NCBI RefSeq assembly: GCF_027922425.1
Contig: NZ_BSFQ01000020.1
Span: 57,394 to 121,393, forward strand
Direction: 5' to 3'
Source: Pseudonocardia halophobica
GTDB lineage: Bacteria; Actinomycetota; Actinomycetes; Mycobacteriales; Pseudonocardiaceae
Length of the DNA: 64,000 nt
In this document: positions 8,379 to 16,806 of the stretch, piece by piece
Layout of the letters: each line of letters starts with the position of its first letter
Position numbering within the stretch: the first letter of the stretch is position 1
Notes under the pieces: model-generated
Seen by the model: only the letters and a program-made list of their open reading frames with translations
Databases searched by the model: none
Told to the model about the DNA's origin: nothing
Position numbers and translations under genes: made by a program

Positions 8379-9743
8379 ATGAGCGCTGACGGCCTGTTCG
8401 ACATCGGCGAGCCCGCGGGCGGAGACGTCCCCGGGGCCGCCGCGGAGGAGGCGCGCCCGGCCCCGGGCGCGCCTCTCGCCGTGCGGATGCGCCCGCGCTC
8501 GCTCGACGAGGTGGTCGGGCAGCGGCACCTGCTCAAGCCCGGTGCCCCGCTGCGCCGGCTGCTCGAGGGCGGTGCCCCGGCGTCCGTGCTGCTCTACGGG
8601 CCGCCCGGCACCGGCAAGACCACGCTCGCCCGGCTCATGGCCCGGGCGGGCGAGCGGCACTTCGTTGCCCTCTCGGCCCTCTCGGCCGGGGTGAAGGAGC
8701 TGCGCGCCGTGATCGACGACGCGCGGCGCCGCCGGGACTACCACGGCGGCTCCACCGTGCTGTTCATCGACGAGGTGCACCGCTTCTCCAAGACGCAGCA
8801 GGACGCGCTGCTCGGCGCCGTCGAGGACCGGGTGGTGCTGCTGGTCGCCGCGACCACCGAGAACCCGTCCTTCTCGGTCGTGTCGCCGCTGCTGTCCCGC
8901 TCGCTGGTCCTGCAGCTGCAGTCGCTCGACGAGGACGAGGTCCGCGAGGTGCTCCGCCGGGCGGTGAGCGCCGAGCAGGGCCTCAACGGCGCCGTCACCC
9001 TGGCCGAGGACGGCGAGGCCGCGCTGGTCCGGCTCTCCGCGGGCGACGCGCGCCGGGCCCTCACGGCGCTCGAGGCGGCGGCGGACGGGGTGCTGGCGGA
9101 CGGGACGGGCGTCGTCGACCTCGCCGCGGTCGAGCGGGCGGTCACCGAGGTCGCGGTCCGCTACGACCGCGCCGGCGACCAGCACTACGACGTGATCAGC
9201 GCCTTCATCAAGTCCATCCGCGGGTCGGATCCCGACGCCGCGCTGCACTACCTGGCCCGGATGATCGTCGCGGGCGAGGACCCGCGGTTCATCGCGCGGC
9301 GGCTGATGGTGCATGCGAGCGAGGACATCGGGCTCGCCGACCCGACCGCGCTGCAGGCCGCCACGGCGGCCGCGCAGGTGGTGCAGCTGGTCGGCATGCC
9401 CGAGGCACGGCTCGCGCTGGCCCAGGCCACGGTGCACCTGGCCACGGCCCCGAAGTCCAACGCGGTGATCGCAGCGATCGACGCCGCCATGGCGGACGTG
9501 CGGGGCGGGGCGGTCGGCGCGGTCCCGGCGCACCTGCGGGACGGGCACTACGCGGGCGCGCAGAAGCTGGGCAACGCCGTCGGCTACCGCTACCCGCACA
9601 GCACGCCGGACGGGGTGCTGGCGCAGCAGTACCCGCCGGACGAGCTCGTCGGCAAGGACTACTACGAGCCCACCGCGCACGGCGCGGAGCGGGTCCTCGC
9701 CGAGCGCGTGCCCAAGCTCCGCCGCGCGGTCCGCGGCCGCTGA
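8379..9743 (+). CDS. rarA: Replication-associated recombination protein RarA (MgsA)
   Basis: A 454-residue clamp-loader-like AAA+ ATPase acting at stalled replication forks. It shows Walker A GPPGTGKTT (74-82), Walker B LFIDEVHRF, sensor 1 ATTENPSFSV and the RarA C-terminal tetramerisation domain (HYDVISAFIKSIRGSDPDAALHYLARM begins it). Its length is normal for the family. I take the ATG of MSADGLFDIG; an in-frame GTG lies 18 bases upstream. It is followed by the intergenic palindrome array, convergent with the S1 protease gene. Confidence 0.93.
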   Translation: MSADGLFDIGEPAGGDVPGAAAEEARPAPGAPLAVRMRPRSLDEVVGQRHLLKPGAPLRRLLEGGAPASVLLYGPPGTGKTTLARLMARAGERHFVALSALSAGVKELRAVIDDARRRRDYHGGSTVLFIDEVHRFSKTQQDALLGAVEDRVVLLVAATTENPSFSVVSPLLSRSLVLQLQSLDEDEVREVLRRAVSAEQGLNGAVTLAEDGEAALVRLSAGDARRALTALEAAADGVLADGTGVVDLAAVERAVTEVAVRYDRAGDQHYDVISAFIKSIRGSDPDAALHYLARMIVAGEDPRFIARRLMVHASEDIGLADPTALQAATAAAQVVQLVGMPEARLALAQATVHLATAPKSNAVIAAIDAAMADVRGGAVGAVPAHLRDGHYAGAQKLGNAVGYRYPHSTPDGVLAQQYPPDELVGKDYYEPTAHGAERVLAERVPKLRRAVRGR

Positions 9744-9759
9744 CCGCCGAATCCCCGAC

Positions 9760-9862
9760 GCACTATGGAACCATAATGCGATTCTCCGGCCGCTCGGATC
9801 GCGTTATGGAACCATAATGCGATTATCGAGCCTGCTTCTGTGCGTTATGGAGCCATAATGCG
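9760..9862 (+). repeat. Array 1 of the 41-base palindromic repeat family (three copies)
   Basis: Three 21-base near-palindromes begin at 9760, 9801 and 9842, exactly 41 bases apart, with 20-base spacers. Copies 2 and 3 read GCGTTATGG-NN-CCATAATGCG (NN = AA, then AG); copy 1 differs in its left arm (GCACTATGG). The array fills most of the 133-base gap between the convergent rarA and protease genes. Two more arrays with the same layout lie at 31981 and 32828. Each copy could fold as a hairpin of about nine base pairs with a very tight loop, or act as a protein-binding site. Confidence 0.85.
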
Positions 9863-9876
9863 CCTCGTCGGGCGGG

Positions 9877-10779
9877 TCAGGCGGTGCGGAGGGTCAGGCC
9901 CAGCGAGCTCAGCGCCTGGTCGATCGGGGTGAAGTAGGCGGTGCAGCCGTTGCCGGCCCCGCTGTGCACGCCCTGCGCCTGCCCGTCCGCGGTGATGTAC
10001 GGGCCGCCGGAGTCGCCCTGGGCGGTGCAGATCGAGGCCACGACCATCCCGCGCTGCTGCTGGCCGTCGAAGTTCACGGTTCGGTTGCGGGCGCTCACGG
10101 TGCCGCAGGCCTTGCCGCTGGTGCTGCCGTAGAGGCAGACCGCGGAGCCGACGGGTGCGGGCACGGTGCCGCGGACCGGCACCGAGGCCACCTCGGGCAG
10201 GGCCGCCGTCGACGAGGTGACGGGCACGGCCCCCACGTCGACGCCGTTGCCCGCGGTCTTCGCGCCGTCGCCGATGACCTCGCCCGTGTCGTCGAGCCAC
10301 TCGTCGGACTCTCGGGTGCAGTGCCCCGCCGTGATGATCCAGTCCTGGGCGCCGGAGCCGGCCGAGAACCCGAGCGTGCACCGGGTGTTGCCACCGGTGA
10401 TCCGCTGGCCGCCGCGCAGCGCCTGGTGCTGCGGCACGCCCGCACCGGTCTCCAGCCGCAACAGGGCCGGGTCGATCCCGTCGAACAGCGCGGTCACCTC
10501 GGGGGAGGGGTCGCCGACCAGCCGGACGTCGACGACGTCGCCCTCGATCCCGTAGTCCGCGAGGCCGGCCGGCATGCCGGCTGCGGTGCGCGCGTCGAGG
10601 AGCGCCATGACGGCGGCGGGCGCGGCGAGCGGCGCGGCCGCCTTCGGGTCCGGCGGCGAGGCCGCGGCCACGCCGGCCCCGGTCAGGGCCGCGGCGGCCG
10701 TGAGGACGAGGAGGGCGCGGAGCACGGTCCGGAATCCGGGGAGGCGCACCGCGGTGCGCTGTCCGTCGAGGGCGGCCAC
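9877..10779 (-). CDS. Secreted S1-family (streptogrisin-like) serine protease
   Basis: A 300-residue chymotrypsin-fold protease. A signal peptide lies at about residues 17-40 (LRALLVLTAAAALTGAGVAAA), followed by a pro-region to about residue 125 and a mature domain starting near ITGGNTRC. The triad is complete: His153 in TAGHC, Asp181 in NGVDVGAVPV and Ser257 in GDSGGP. Cys pairs C134/C154 and C215/C225 suit disulfides of this family. It is exported, probably self-processed. The start is GTG. It stands alone, convergent with rarA. Confidence 0.88.
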   Translation of the reverse strand: MAALDGQRTAVRLPGFRTVLRALLVLTAAAALTGAGVAAASPPDPKAAAPLAAPAAVMALLDARTAAGMPAGLADYGIEGDVVDVRLVGDPSPEVTALFDGIDPALLRLETGAGVPQHQALRGGQRITGGNTRCTLGFSAGSGAQDWIITAGHCTRESDEWLDDTGEVIGDGAKTAGNGVDVGAVPVTSSTAALPEVASVPVRGTVPAPVGSAVCLYGSTSGKACGTVSARNRTVNFDGQQQRGMVVASICTAQGDSGGPYITADGQAQGVHSGAGNGCTAYFTPIDQALSSLGLTLRTA

Positions 10780-10812
10780 GCCGGGTCAACGAGGTCGGCG
10801 TTGCCTGCGGAG

Positions 10813-10830
10813 CGGGCGCCCACCCGCCCG
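10813..10830. terminator. Weak hairpin between arcA and the protease gene
   Basis: CGGGCG and CGCCCG pair across a six-base loop, about 65 bases past the end of arcA. No T-run follows. It could serve as a weak terminator for arcA, or be chance pairing in GC-rich DNA. Confidence 0.3.
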
Positions 10831-10893
10831 TGCGTCACTCGTTCGGCGTAGTTACACGCTGCGTATTCGGCCTCGCTCGACGGGCGCTGTCGA

Positions 10894-12177
10894 TCATGCG
10901 GGGTCGCGCAGCACCGGGCAGCTCATGCACCGGGGCCCGCCGCGGCCGCGGCCGAGCTCGCCGCCCGGGACCTCGAGCACCTCGACGCCCTGTTTGCGCA
11001 GGTACGTGTTGGTGGTGACGTTCCGCTCGTAGGTCACCACCACGCCCGGGGACACGGCGAGCAGGTTGCAGCCGTCGTCCCACTGCTCGCGCTCGGCGGA
11101 GTGCACGTCCTGCTCCGCGGTGAGCACGCGGATCGAGTCCAGCCCGAGCGCGGCAGCGACGGCGGCGTGCATGTCCTCCGGCGGGTGGTCGGTCATGACC
11201 ATCTCCTTGTCGGAGTCGCCCGGCCGGACCGTGTACGAGGGCAGCATCCCGAGCCCGGCGTACTTCACGAACGTCCCGCGGTCGATCATCGTCAGGACGG
11301 TGTCGAGGTGCATCAGCGCGCGCCCGTGCGGCATCCGCAGTGCCACGATCCGGTCCACCTCGCCGCCGGCGAACAGCGACCGCGCCAGCCGCTCGACGCC
11401 CGCGGGACGGGTCCGCTCGCTCATCCCGACCAGCACCGCGCCGTCGCCCAGCACCAGGATGTCGCCGCCCTCGACGGTCGCGGGCCCGTTGACCGAGCCG
11501 GCCGACCAGACGTCGAAGCCCGCCCCGGCGAACAGTGGGTGCCAGCGGTACACGGCCTCGTAGTGCACGGTCTCGCGCATCCGGGCCTGCTTGCGCATGC
11601 TGTTGATCGCGACGCCGCCGTGGATCCAGGCCGTGGTGTCCCGGGTGTAGAGGTGGTTCGGTAGCGGCTCCAGCACGAAGTCGTCCGGGCCCAGGATGTG
11701 GAAGGCGATCGACCGCGGCTCCTCGATCCGCTCCAGCACCTCGCGCTTGGTGATGCCGCCGATCATGTGCTCGGTCAGCGTGTCCACGTCCATGGCGTCG
11801 AACAGGTTGCGCAGGGCGTCGACGGCGAGCGGGCCGTACATCCGGTCGTCGAAGATCCGGTCGAGCGCGTGGGCCTTCGCCTCCGGCAGCTCGAAGGTCT
11901 CGCGCAGCAGCCGGTCGAACAGGTGCACCTCGACCCCGCGCTCCCGCAGCAACGCGGCGAAGCCGTCGTGCTCCTCCTGGGCGCGCTGGACCCACAGGAC
12001 GTCGTCGAACAGCAGCTGGTCCTTGTTCCCCGGGGTCAGCCGCTTGAGCTCGAGGCCGGGCCGGTGCAGCAGGACCCGCCGCAGCGTCCCGACCTCCGAG
12101 TCGACCCGGTAGACCCGGTCCGCGGCCCGGCCGGGGCCGGACCCGTCCGGGCAGTCCGTGGGGTGCATGAACGACAT
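10894..12177 (-). CDS. arcA: Arginine deiminase
   Basis: A 427-residue enzyme that hydrolyses arginine to citrulline and ammonia. Family motifs are RRVLLHRPGLELKRLTPGN at the N terminus, LPNHLYTRDTTAWIHGG (Asp of the guanidino site), VEGGDILVLG, HLDTVLTMID (catalytic His) and the nucleophilic Cys in GRGGPRCMSCPV near the C terminus. The chosen ATG (MSFMHPTDC) is preceded by CATCTT at eight bases, consistent with a leaderless start; ATG 12168 is an alternative. It diverges from an Lrp regulator whose possible starts overlap it. No arcB or arcC is adjacent, so the classical three-gene pathway is not present here. Confidence 0.92.
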   Translation of the reverse strand: MSFMHPTDCPDGSGPGRAADRVYRVDSEVGTLRRVLLHRPGLELKRLTPGNKDQLLFDDVLWVQRAQEEHDGFAALLRERGVEVHLFDRLLRETFELPEAKAHALDRIFDDRMYGPLAVDALRNLFDAMDVDTLTEHMIGGITKREVLERIEEPRSIAFHILGPDDFVLEPLPNHLYTRDTTAWIHGGVAINSMRKQARMRETVHYEAVYRWHPLFAGAGFDVWSAGSVNGPATVEGGDILVLGDGAVLVGMSERTRPAGVERLARSLFAGGEVDRIVALRMPHGRALMHLDTVLTMIDRGTFVKYAGLGMLPSYTVRPGDSDKEMVMTDHPPEDMHAAVAAALGLDSIRVLTAEQDVHSAEREQWDDGCNLLAVSPGVVVTYERNVTTNTYLRKQGVEVLEVPGGELGRGRGGPRCMSCPVLRDPA

Positions 12178-12649
12178 CGTGGCCGAAGATGGGTGGGTGC
12201 GCTGGGACCCGCTCGACGAGAAGATCGTGACGCTGCTCGTCGCGGACTCGCGCCGGAGCTTCGCGGAGCTGGGCGCGGAGGTCGGGCTGTCGGCGTCCGC
12301 GGTGAAACGGCGCGTGGACCGGCTGCGGGCCGACGGGGTGATCACCGCGTTCACGGTGCGCCTCGACCCGGCCGCGCTGGGCTGGGCGGTCGAGGGGTAC
12401 GTCGAGCTCTACTGCCGGCCGTCGACCCCGCCCGCGGCGATCCGCCGCGCCTGCGCCGGGCTGGCCGAGGTCGTCGACGCCAGCACGGTGTCCGGCGACG
12501 CCGACGCGCTTGTCCGCATCCTCGCCGCGGACATGCGGCACTTCGAGCAGGTGCTGGAGCAGATCGGGGCCGAGGGGTTCGTCGAGCGGACCAAGTCCGT
12601 GCTGGTGCTCACGCCGCTCATCCGCAGGCCGCCGCCGACCATGCATTGA
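12167..12649 (+). CDS. Lrp/AsnC-family regulator of arginine catabolism
   Basis: A 160-residue regulator with an N-terminal winged helix (LDEKIVTLLVADSRRSFAEL, recognition helix ASAVKRRVDRL) and a C-terminal RAM domain. It sits between divergent arcA and the dihydrolase-rocD pair, so arginine or ornithine is a likely ligand. The same association (AsnC regulator, DDAH-like gene, rocD) is known from Mycobacterium tuberculosis around Rv2321c-Rv2324. The start is uncertain. ATG 12167 overlaps the arcA start region on the other strand, while an in-frame GTG at 12197 (VRWDPLDEK) would leave a 19-base gap and still keep the whole HTH. Confidence 0.85.
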   Translation: MNDIVAEDGWVRWDPLDEKIVTLLVADSRRSFAELGAEVGLSASAVKRRVDRLRADGVITAFTVRLDPAALGWAVEGYVELYCRPSTPPAAIRRACAGLAEVVDASTVSGDADALVRILAADMRHFEQVLEQIGAEGFVERTKSVLVLTPLIRRPPPTMH

Positions 12650-12785
12650 AACGACGTTATCGCGACGGAACGCGCAACGATCGAGCGCAGATGGGCAACG
12701 AACGTCGATTGTGGGCGTGACGCAGGCCTCTTTACCGTTGCAGGGAGTCCCGAGGACGTGACTCCCGGCGCGCGAGGGAGGCTTG
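12650..12785 (+). promoter_or_regulatory. Probable operator/promoter region for the dihydrolase-rocD operon
   Basis: 136 bases that are AT-richer than their surroundings. Several AACG/CGTT half-sites occur in alternating orientation (around 12650-12712). GGGAGG at 12776-12781 is a good Shine-Dalgarno for ATG 12786. I infer Lrp binding from the neighbour gene; no consensus site can be assigned by eye. Confidence 0.4.
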
Positions 12786-13622
12786 ATGACCAGCGTTCTC
12801 ACCCGTCCCGACACCATCGGCGACCGCACACCCACCCGGCGGCACTACGTCATGTGCCCGCCCACGCACTTCGCGATCGAGTACGCGATCAACCCGTGGA
12901 TGCGACCCGGGACGCCGGTCGACCGCGAGCTGGCCCTCGCGCAGTGGGACGCCCTGCGCCGCACCTACCTCGACCTGGGCCACGAGGTGACCGTCGTGGA
13001 GCCCGAACCCGGGCTGCCGGACATGGTCTACGCCGCCAACGCCGCGACCGTCGTCGGCGGCCGGGTCTACGGCGCCCGGTTCCGGTACCCGCAGCGCGCC
13101 GCCGAGGCCGAGCTCTACCGCAAGGCGCTGGTCGAGGTCGGCACCTACACCGAGCCGACGTTCGTCAACGAGGGCGAGGGGGACTTCCTCGTGGCCGGCG
13201 ACGTCGTGCTGGCCGGCACCGGTTTCCGCACGGAGCCGCGGGCGCACGCCGAGGCCGCCCGGGTGCTGCGCCGCCCCGTGATCGGCCTGGAGCTCGTCGA
13301 CCCCCGCTACTACCACCTCGACACCGCGATGGCCGTGCTGTCCGGGCACGACGTCGCCTACCTGCCCGAGGCCTTCTCGCCGCGCTCCCGCGGGGTGCTG
13401 GCCGGCCGCTACCCCGACGCGGTGCTCGCCTCGCCGGCCGACGCGGCGGTCCTCGGGCTCAACGCCGTGTCGGACGGCCGGCACGTCGTCCTCCCCGCCG
13501 CGGCGGCCGGGCTGGCCGCCGCCCTGCGCGACCGCGGGTACGAGCCCGTGGGCGTCGACCTGTCCGAGCTGCTCAAGGGCGGTGGCGGACCCAAGTGCTG
13601 CACGTTGGAGGTGCGCGCATGA
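12786..13622 (+). CDS. Arginine dihydrolase / dimethylargininase-like hydrolase
   Basis: A 278-residue member of the guanidino-modifying (pentein) superfamily. The expected catalytic residues are present: Glu in NEGEGDFL, His in YYHLDTAM and the C-terminal Cys in GGGGPKCCTLEV. It carries INPWM (Asn36) and VYAANAA (Asn85) where DDAH and arginine deiminase have acidic residues. From memory, those two Asn positions mark cyanobacterial arginine dihydrolase (ArgZ/AgrE), which turns arginine into ornithine, CO2 and ammonia. The gene overlaps rocD by ATGA, so ornithine would pass straight to the next enzyme. Automated annotation would probably call it DDAH. The start is set by GGGAGG five bases upstream. 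Confidence 0.8.
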   Translation: MTSVLTRPDTIGDRTPTRRHYVMCPPTHFAIEYAINPWMRPGTPVDRELALAQWDALRRTYLDLGHEVTVVEPEPGLPDMVYAANAATVVGGRVYGARFRYPQRAAEAELYRKALVEVGTYTEPTFVNEGEGDFLVAGDVVLAGTGFRTEPRAHAEAARVLRRPVIGLELVDPRYYHLDTAMAVLSGHDVAYLPEAFSPRSRGVLAGRYPDAVLASPADAAVLGLNAVSDGRHVVLPAAAAGLAAALRDRGYEPVGVDLSELLKGGGGPKCCTLEVRA

Positions 13623-14851
13623 CCCTTCTGGACCAGCCCACCGTGTCCCTCTCGGCGACCGCGCACCACGAGCGGATGCTCGCCGAGCACTCCGCCCACA
13701 ACTACGCCCCGCTGCCGGTGGTGCTGTCCTCCGGCGAGGGCGCCTGGGTGACGGACGTCGAGGGCCGCCGCTACCTCGACTTCCTCGCCGGCTACTCCGC
13801 CCTGAACTTCGGCCACGGCAACCCGGTGCTGCGCGCCGCCGCCCACGCCCAGCTCGACCGGATGACGCTGACCAGCCGGGCCTTCGGCAACGACCAGCTC
13901 GGCCCGTTCTGCACCGAGCTCGCCGCGCTGCTCGGCAAGGACATGGTGCTGCCGATGAACACCGGCGCCGAGGCCGTCGAGTCCGGGCTCAAGGTGGCCC
14001 GCAAGTGGGGCTACGAGGTCAAGGGCGTGCCGGCCGACCGGGCGCGCGTGGTCGTGGCGGCCGGCGCCTTCCACGGCCGCACGATCTCGATCGTGTCCTT
14101 CTCCACCGACCCGGAGGCCCGCGGCGGGTTCGGCCCGTTCACCCCCGGGTTCGACGTCGTCCCGTACGGGGACGCCGAGGCCCTGCGCGCCGCGATCACC
14201 CCGGACACGGTCGCGGTGCTGCTGGAGCCGGTGCAGGGCGAGGCCGGGGTGATCGTCCCGCCGGACGGGTACCTGCGTGCGGTGCGGGAGATCTGCAGCG
14301 AGACCGGGGTGCTGTGGATCTCCGACGAGGTGCAGTCCGGCTTCGGACGGACCGGGTACGTGCTCGCGACCCGTGGCCTCGGCGGCGTGCAGGCGGACGT
14401 CTACCTGCTGGGCAAGGCGCTCGGCGGCGGTGTGGTGCCGGTGTCGGCCGTCGTGGCGGACGCGGACGTCCTCGGTGTGCTCAAGCCCGGGCAGCACGGC
14501 TCGACCTTCGGCGGGAACCCGCTGGCGTGCGCCGTCGGCCGGGCGGTGATCGGGATCCTGCGCGACGACGTCGTGCTCGCCCACACCCGGGCGCTCGGCG
14601 AGGTCCTGCAGGCGCGGCTGCGCGCGATGCCGGGCCTGACCGCCGTGCGCGGGGCGGGGCTGTGGGCGGGGATCGACGTCGACCCGGCGCTCGGTACCGG
14701 GCGCGAGCTCGGCGAGCGGCTCGCGCGGGCCGGGGTGCTCACCAAGGACACCCACGGCCCGACGCTGCGCCTCTCGCCGCCGCTCGTCGTCGAGGAGCCG
14801 GACCTGCACCTGGCCCTCGACGCCCTGGAGGGGGTCCTCAGCCGAGCGTGA
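13619..14851 (+). CDS. rocD: Ornithine aminotransferase
   Basis: A 410-residue class III aminotransferase that converts ornithine and 2-oxoglutarate to glutamate-5-semialdehyde and glutamate. Landmarks are MNTGAEAVESGLKVARKWGY (113-132), the PLP aspartate in WISDEVQSGFGRTG (233-246), the Schiff-base Lys266 in LLGKALGGG, and GSTFGGNPLAC. Ornithine aminotransferases also show YSALNFGHGNP, which is present here. It is translationally coupled to the upstream hydrolase (ATGA overlap) and ends in a 14-base convergent overlap with the next gene. The product would enter proline or glutamate metabolism. Confidence 0.93.
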   Translation: MTLLDQPTVSLSATAHHERMLAEHSAHNYAPLPVVLSSGEGAWVTDVEGRRYLDFLAGYSALNFGHGNPVLRAAAHAQLDRMTLTSRAFGNDQLGPFCTELAALLGKDMVLPMNTGAEAVESGLKVARKWGYEVKGVPADRARVVVAAGAFHGRTISIVSFSTDPEARGGFGPFTPGFDVVPYGDAEALRAAITPDTVAVLLEPVQGEAGVIVPPDGYLRAVREICSETGVLWISDEVQSGFGRTGYVLATRGLGGVQADVYLLGKALGGGVVPVSAVVADADVLGVLKPGQHGSTFGGNPLACAVGRAVIGILRDDVVLAHTRALGEVLQARLRAMPGLTAVRGAGLWAGIDVDPALGTGRELGERLARAGVLTKDTHGPTLRLSPPLVVEEPDLHLALDALEGVLSRA

Positions 14852-15989
14852 CGGTGAGGTGGGGGACGGTCGCCGTCTCCGCCGAGGCGAACCGCTTCCA
14901 GGACAGCGGGTCGGTCTCGTCGGCCGCCTTGAGCATCACGGTGCCGCTCGTGGCGCCGGCGGCCGTCCACTCCTTCACCAGCTCGGTCACGTCGACGCTG
15001 CTCCAGCCCGGTGCGCAGGCCGCGGCGTTGCCGCGGGTGTCGGTGCTGGTCGCGCGCAGCCGCTCGCCCTGCGGCTGGTTCGCCCAGCGGAGCTTCGGCC
15101 CGACGGTGGTGCCCGCGGGGAGCGTCCACACCTCCCAGGCGCGCGGCCGGCAGGAGGCGGACCAGGTCTGGTGGAGGTCCAGCGTCGCCGTACGCACCGA
15201 CGCGGGCCTTCCTCCGCTCGCACCGGCCTGGGTGAGGTCGAACGTGAGGTAGCTGCGGGCCGCCTCCTTGCCGTCGTAGCTGCCGAGCCGGAGGTCCGGG
15301 TCGCCCGAGGTGTCGGTGTTCTTGACGGTCGTCTGCGCGGTGGTGTCGAAGGGAACCGGCGCCGCGGCGGTGACCGGGGCGGCCGCGACCACCCGGCTGA
15401 CGGCGGACTCCGCCTCGGTCAGCGAGCCGGTCGCGTCCGGCACCGCCTCGGCGTTGCCGGTCAGCTTCAGCTCCGGCGCGGGGCCGGTCGGGGCGCCGTC
15501 CTTGCGCACGGAGGCGACGAAGCCGGCGCGGGTCGCCTCGACCTCGAGGTCGTAGCCGGGGCGGACCTGCGGGTAGGTGGCCGTCGAGCCGTCGAGCCGC
15601 GGGGCGGGCAGCGGGGCCGGCCACACGACGGCCGCCGACCCGCCCTCCGCGTACCGCACCGACGGTCCCGTCGGGGTCAGCGTGAGGTCGTGGGGTGCCG
15701 CGACGGGCCGGACGACGCCGTCGGGCCCGGCCTGCAGGGTGAGGTCGACCGGCAGCCACTCGGCTCCGCGCTGCACGCGGACCGGGCCGGAGTAGAGGGT
15801 GACGGTCCGCCCGCCGTCGGGCCGGGCCGTGGACTCGGAGGTGGCGCTGGTCGTGCTGTCGGCCTCCGTGGAGCCCGTGGGGCCGGCGGGGGCCGCGGCG
15901 GCGGGGGCGGCCGCGAGGACCGTGGCCGCGCCGAGGGACAGTGCGAGGGAGAGCAGGGTGGCGGTGCGGGACACCGCGCGACGTTCCAT
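14838..15989 (-). CDS. Secreted DNRLRE-domain protein
   Basis: A 383-residue protein with a clear signal peptide (residues 6-33, TATLLSLALSLGAATVLAAA, then APAAAAP). An Ala/Thr/Ser-rich linker and a beta-rich region (60-200) are followed by a DNRLRE-type domain from about residue 225 to the end (TVKNTDTSGDPDLRLGSYDGK, then YLTFDL, DVTELVKEW, LKAADETDP). DNRLRE domains are about 160-residue extracellular modules found in cell-wall or secreted actinobacterial proteins, often next to RHS or glycoside-hydrolase parts; here the domain stands nearly alone. I chose the ATG of MERRAVSRT because it begins the signal peptide. Role unknown. Confidence 0.78.
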   Translation of the reverse strand: MERRAVSRTATLLSLALSLGAATVLAAAPAAAAPAGPTGSTEADSTTSATSESTARPDGGRTVTLYSGPVRVQRGAEWLPVDLTLQAGPDGVVRPVAAPHDLTLTPTGPSVRYAEGGSAAVVWPAPLPAPRLDGSTATYPQVRPGYDLEVEATRAGFVASVRKDGAPTGPAPELKLTGNAEAVPDATGSLTEAESAVSRVVAAAPVTAAAPVPFDTTAQTTVKNTDTSGDPDLRLGSYDGKEAARSYLTFDLTQAGASGGRPASVRTATLDLHQTWSASCRPRAWEVWTLPAGTTVGPKLRWANQPQGERLRATSTDTRGNAAACAPGWSSVDVTELVKEWTAAGATSGTVMLKAADETDPLSWKRFASAETATVPHLTVTLG

Positions 15990-16110
15990 GATCGGTACAG
16001 GTACGACGACCTGTGGGGTACGGCAAGGAACGCGCCCGCAGCGGGGGACCGGATACACCCGTTCGGTACCGCTCGTCGTGCGCCGACGGCCGCCCGTCCC
16101 GTGAGAGCGT

Positions 16111-16806
16111 TCAGTGGTCGCTCGCGAGCGGCCGCTCGTCCTCCGGGGCGTGGCAGAGCAGCTCCGGCTTGAGTGTCCCGAAGAGCACGGTGAGTAACAA
16201 TTCGGCGGTCTGCTCGGGAGGCTCGTGGGGCCGGTTCACGGCGCGGATGAGGAGGGTGTTGACGATCAACCCGCTGATCTCCAGGGCCGGCGGGTACGGG
16301 CGCAGCTCCCCGGAGGCCTGCCCGTCCTGCAGGAGGCCGAGGATCGCGTCCGGGACCGGGGCGAGGGTGCGCGGATCGCCCAGGTCGGCCGGGTCCGGGG
16401 GCCCTCCGACCCGGGTCGAGACGTAGTCCTGGACGGCGTACCAGAACGCGGCGGTGAGACCGCGGTGTCGCCAACTCGTCCTGGTCAGGGCGTTGACCTG
16501 GTCGCGCAGTGCGTCGAGTACCGGCCGTCCGGCCCTGCGGTCCTGCTCCGCCTGCTGCACGAGACTATGGACCAGTGGCCCGTAGACGGCGCCGATGAGT
16601 GCGTGTTTGCTCGGGAAGTGGTTGTAGGCGGTCGCCGGGCTCACCCCCGCGGTGGCCGCGATGTCCTCCATACGCGTGCGGTTCCACCCGCGGGTGCCGA
16701 AGTTGGCGTCGGCGGCGTCCAGCAGGGCGCGGCGGGTGCGGTCGCGCTTCGTTCGCGCGGCCCGCGCCCGGGCATCGCTCGAACGGCCGCTTCCGCCGGT
16801 GGTCAT
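16111..16806 (-). CDS. TetR-family transcriptional regulator
   Basis: A 231-residue repressor. The helix-turn-helix is at about residues 18-65 (TRRALLDAADANFGTRGW, then MEDIAATAGVSPATAYNHFPSK), followed by a helical ligand-binding domain. ATG 16806 is preceded at eight bases by TACCGT (16815-16820, minus strand), suggesting a leaderless start; an in-frame start 24 bases further up is less likely. Neighbours do not reveal its target: the gap to the DNRLRE gene is 121 bases, and the sigma-factor gene diverges. Confidence 0.85.
   Translation of the reverse strand: MTTGGSGRSSDARARAARTKRDRTRRALLDAADANFGTRGWNRTRMEDIAATAGVSPATAYNHFPSKHALIGAVYGPLVHSLVQQAEQDRRAGRPVLDALRDQVNALTRTSWRHRGLTAAFWYAVQDYVSTRVGGPPDPADLGDPRTLAPVPDAILGLLQDGQASGELRPYPPALEISGLIVNTLLIRAVNRPHEPPEQTAELLLTVLFGTLKPELLCHAPEDERPLASDH

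Noticed and set aside
9760..9862. Short repeats with 20-base spacers that look like a tiny CRISPR array
   Set aside because: Repeats are only 21 bases, imperfect and palindromic; each array has just three copies; spacers are similar among arrays; no cas genes are in the window.
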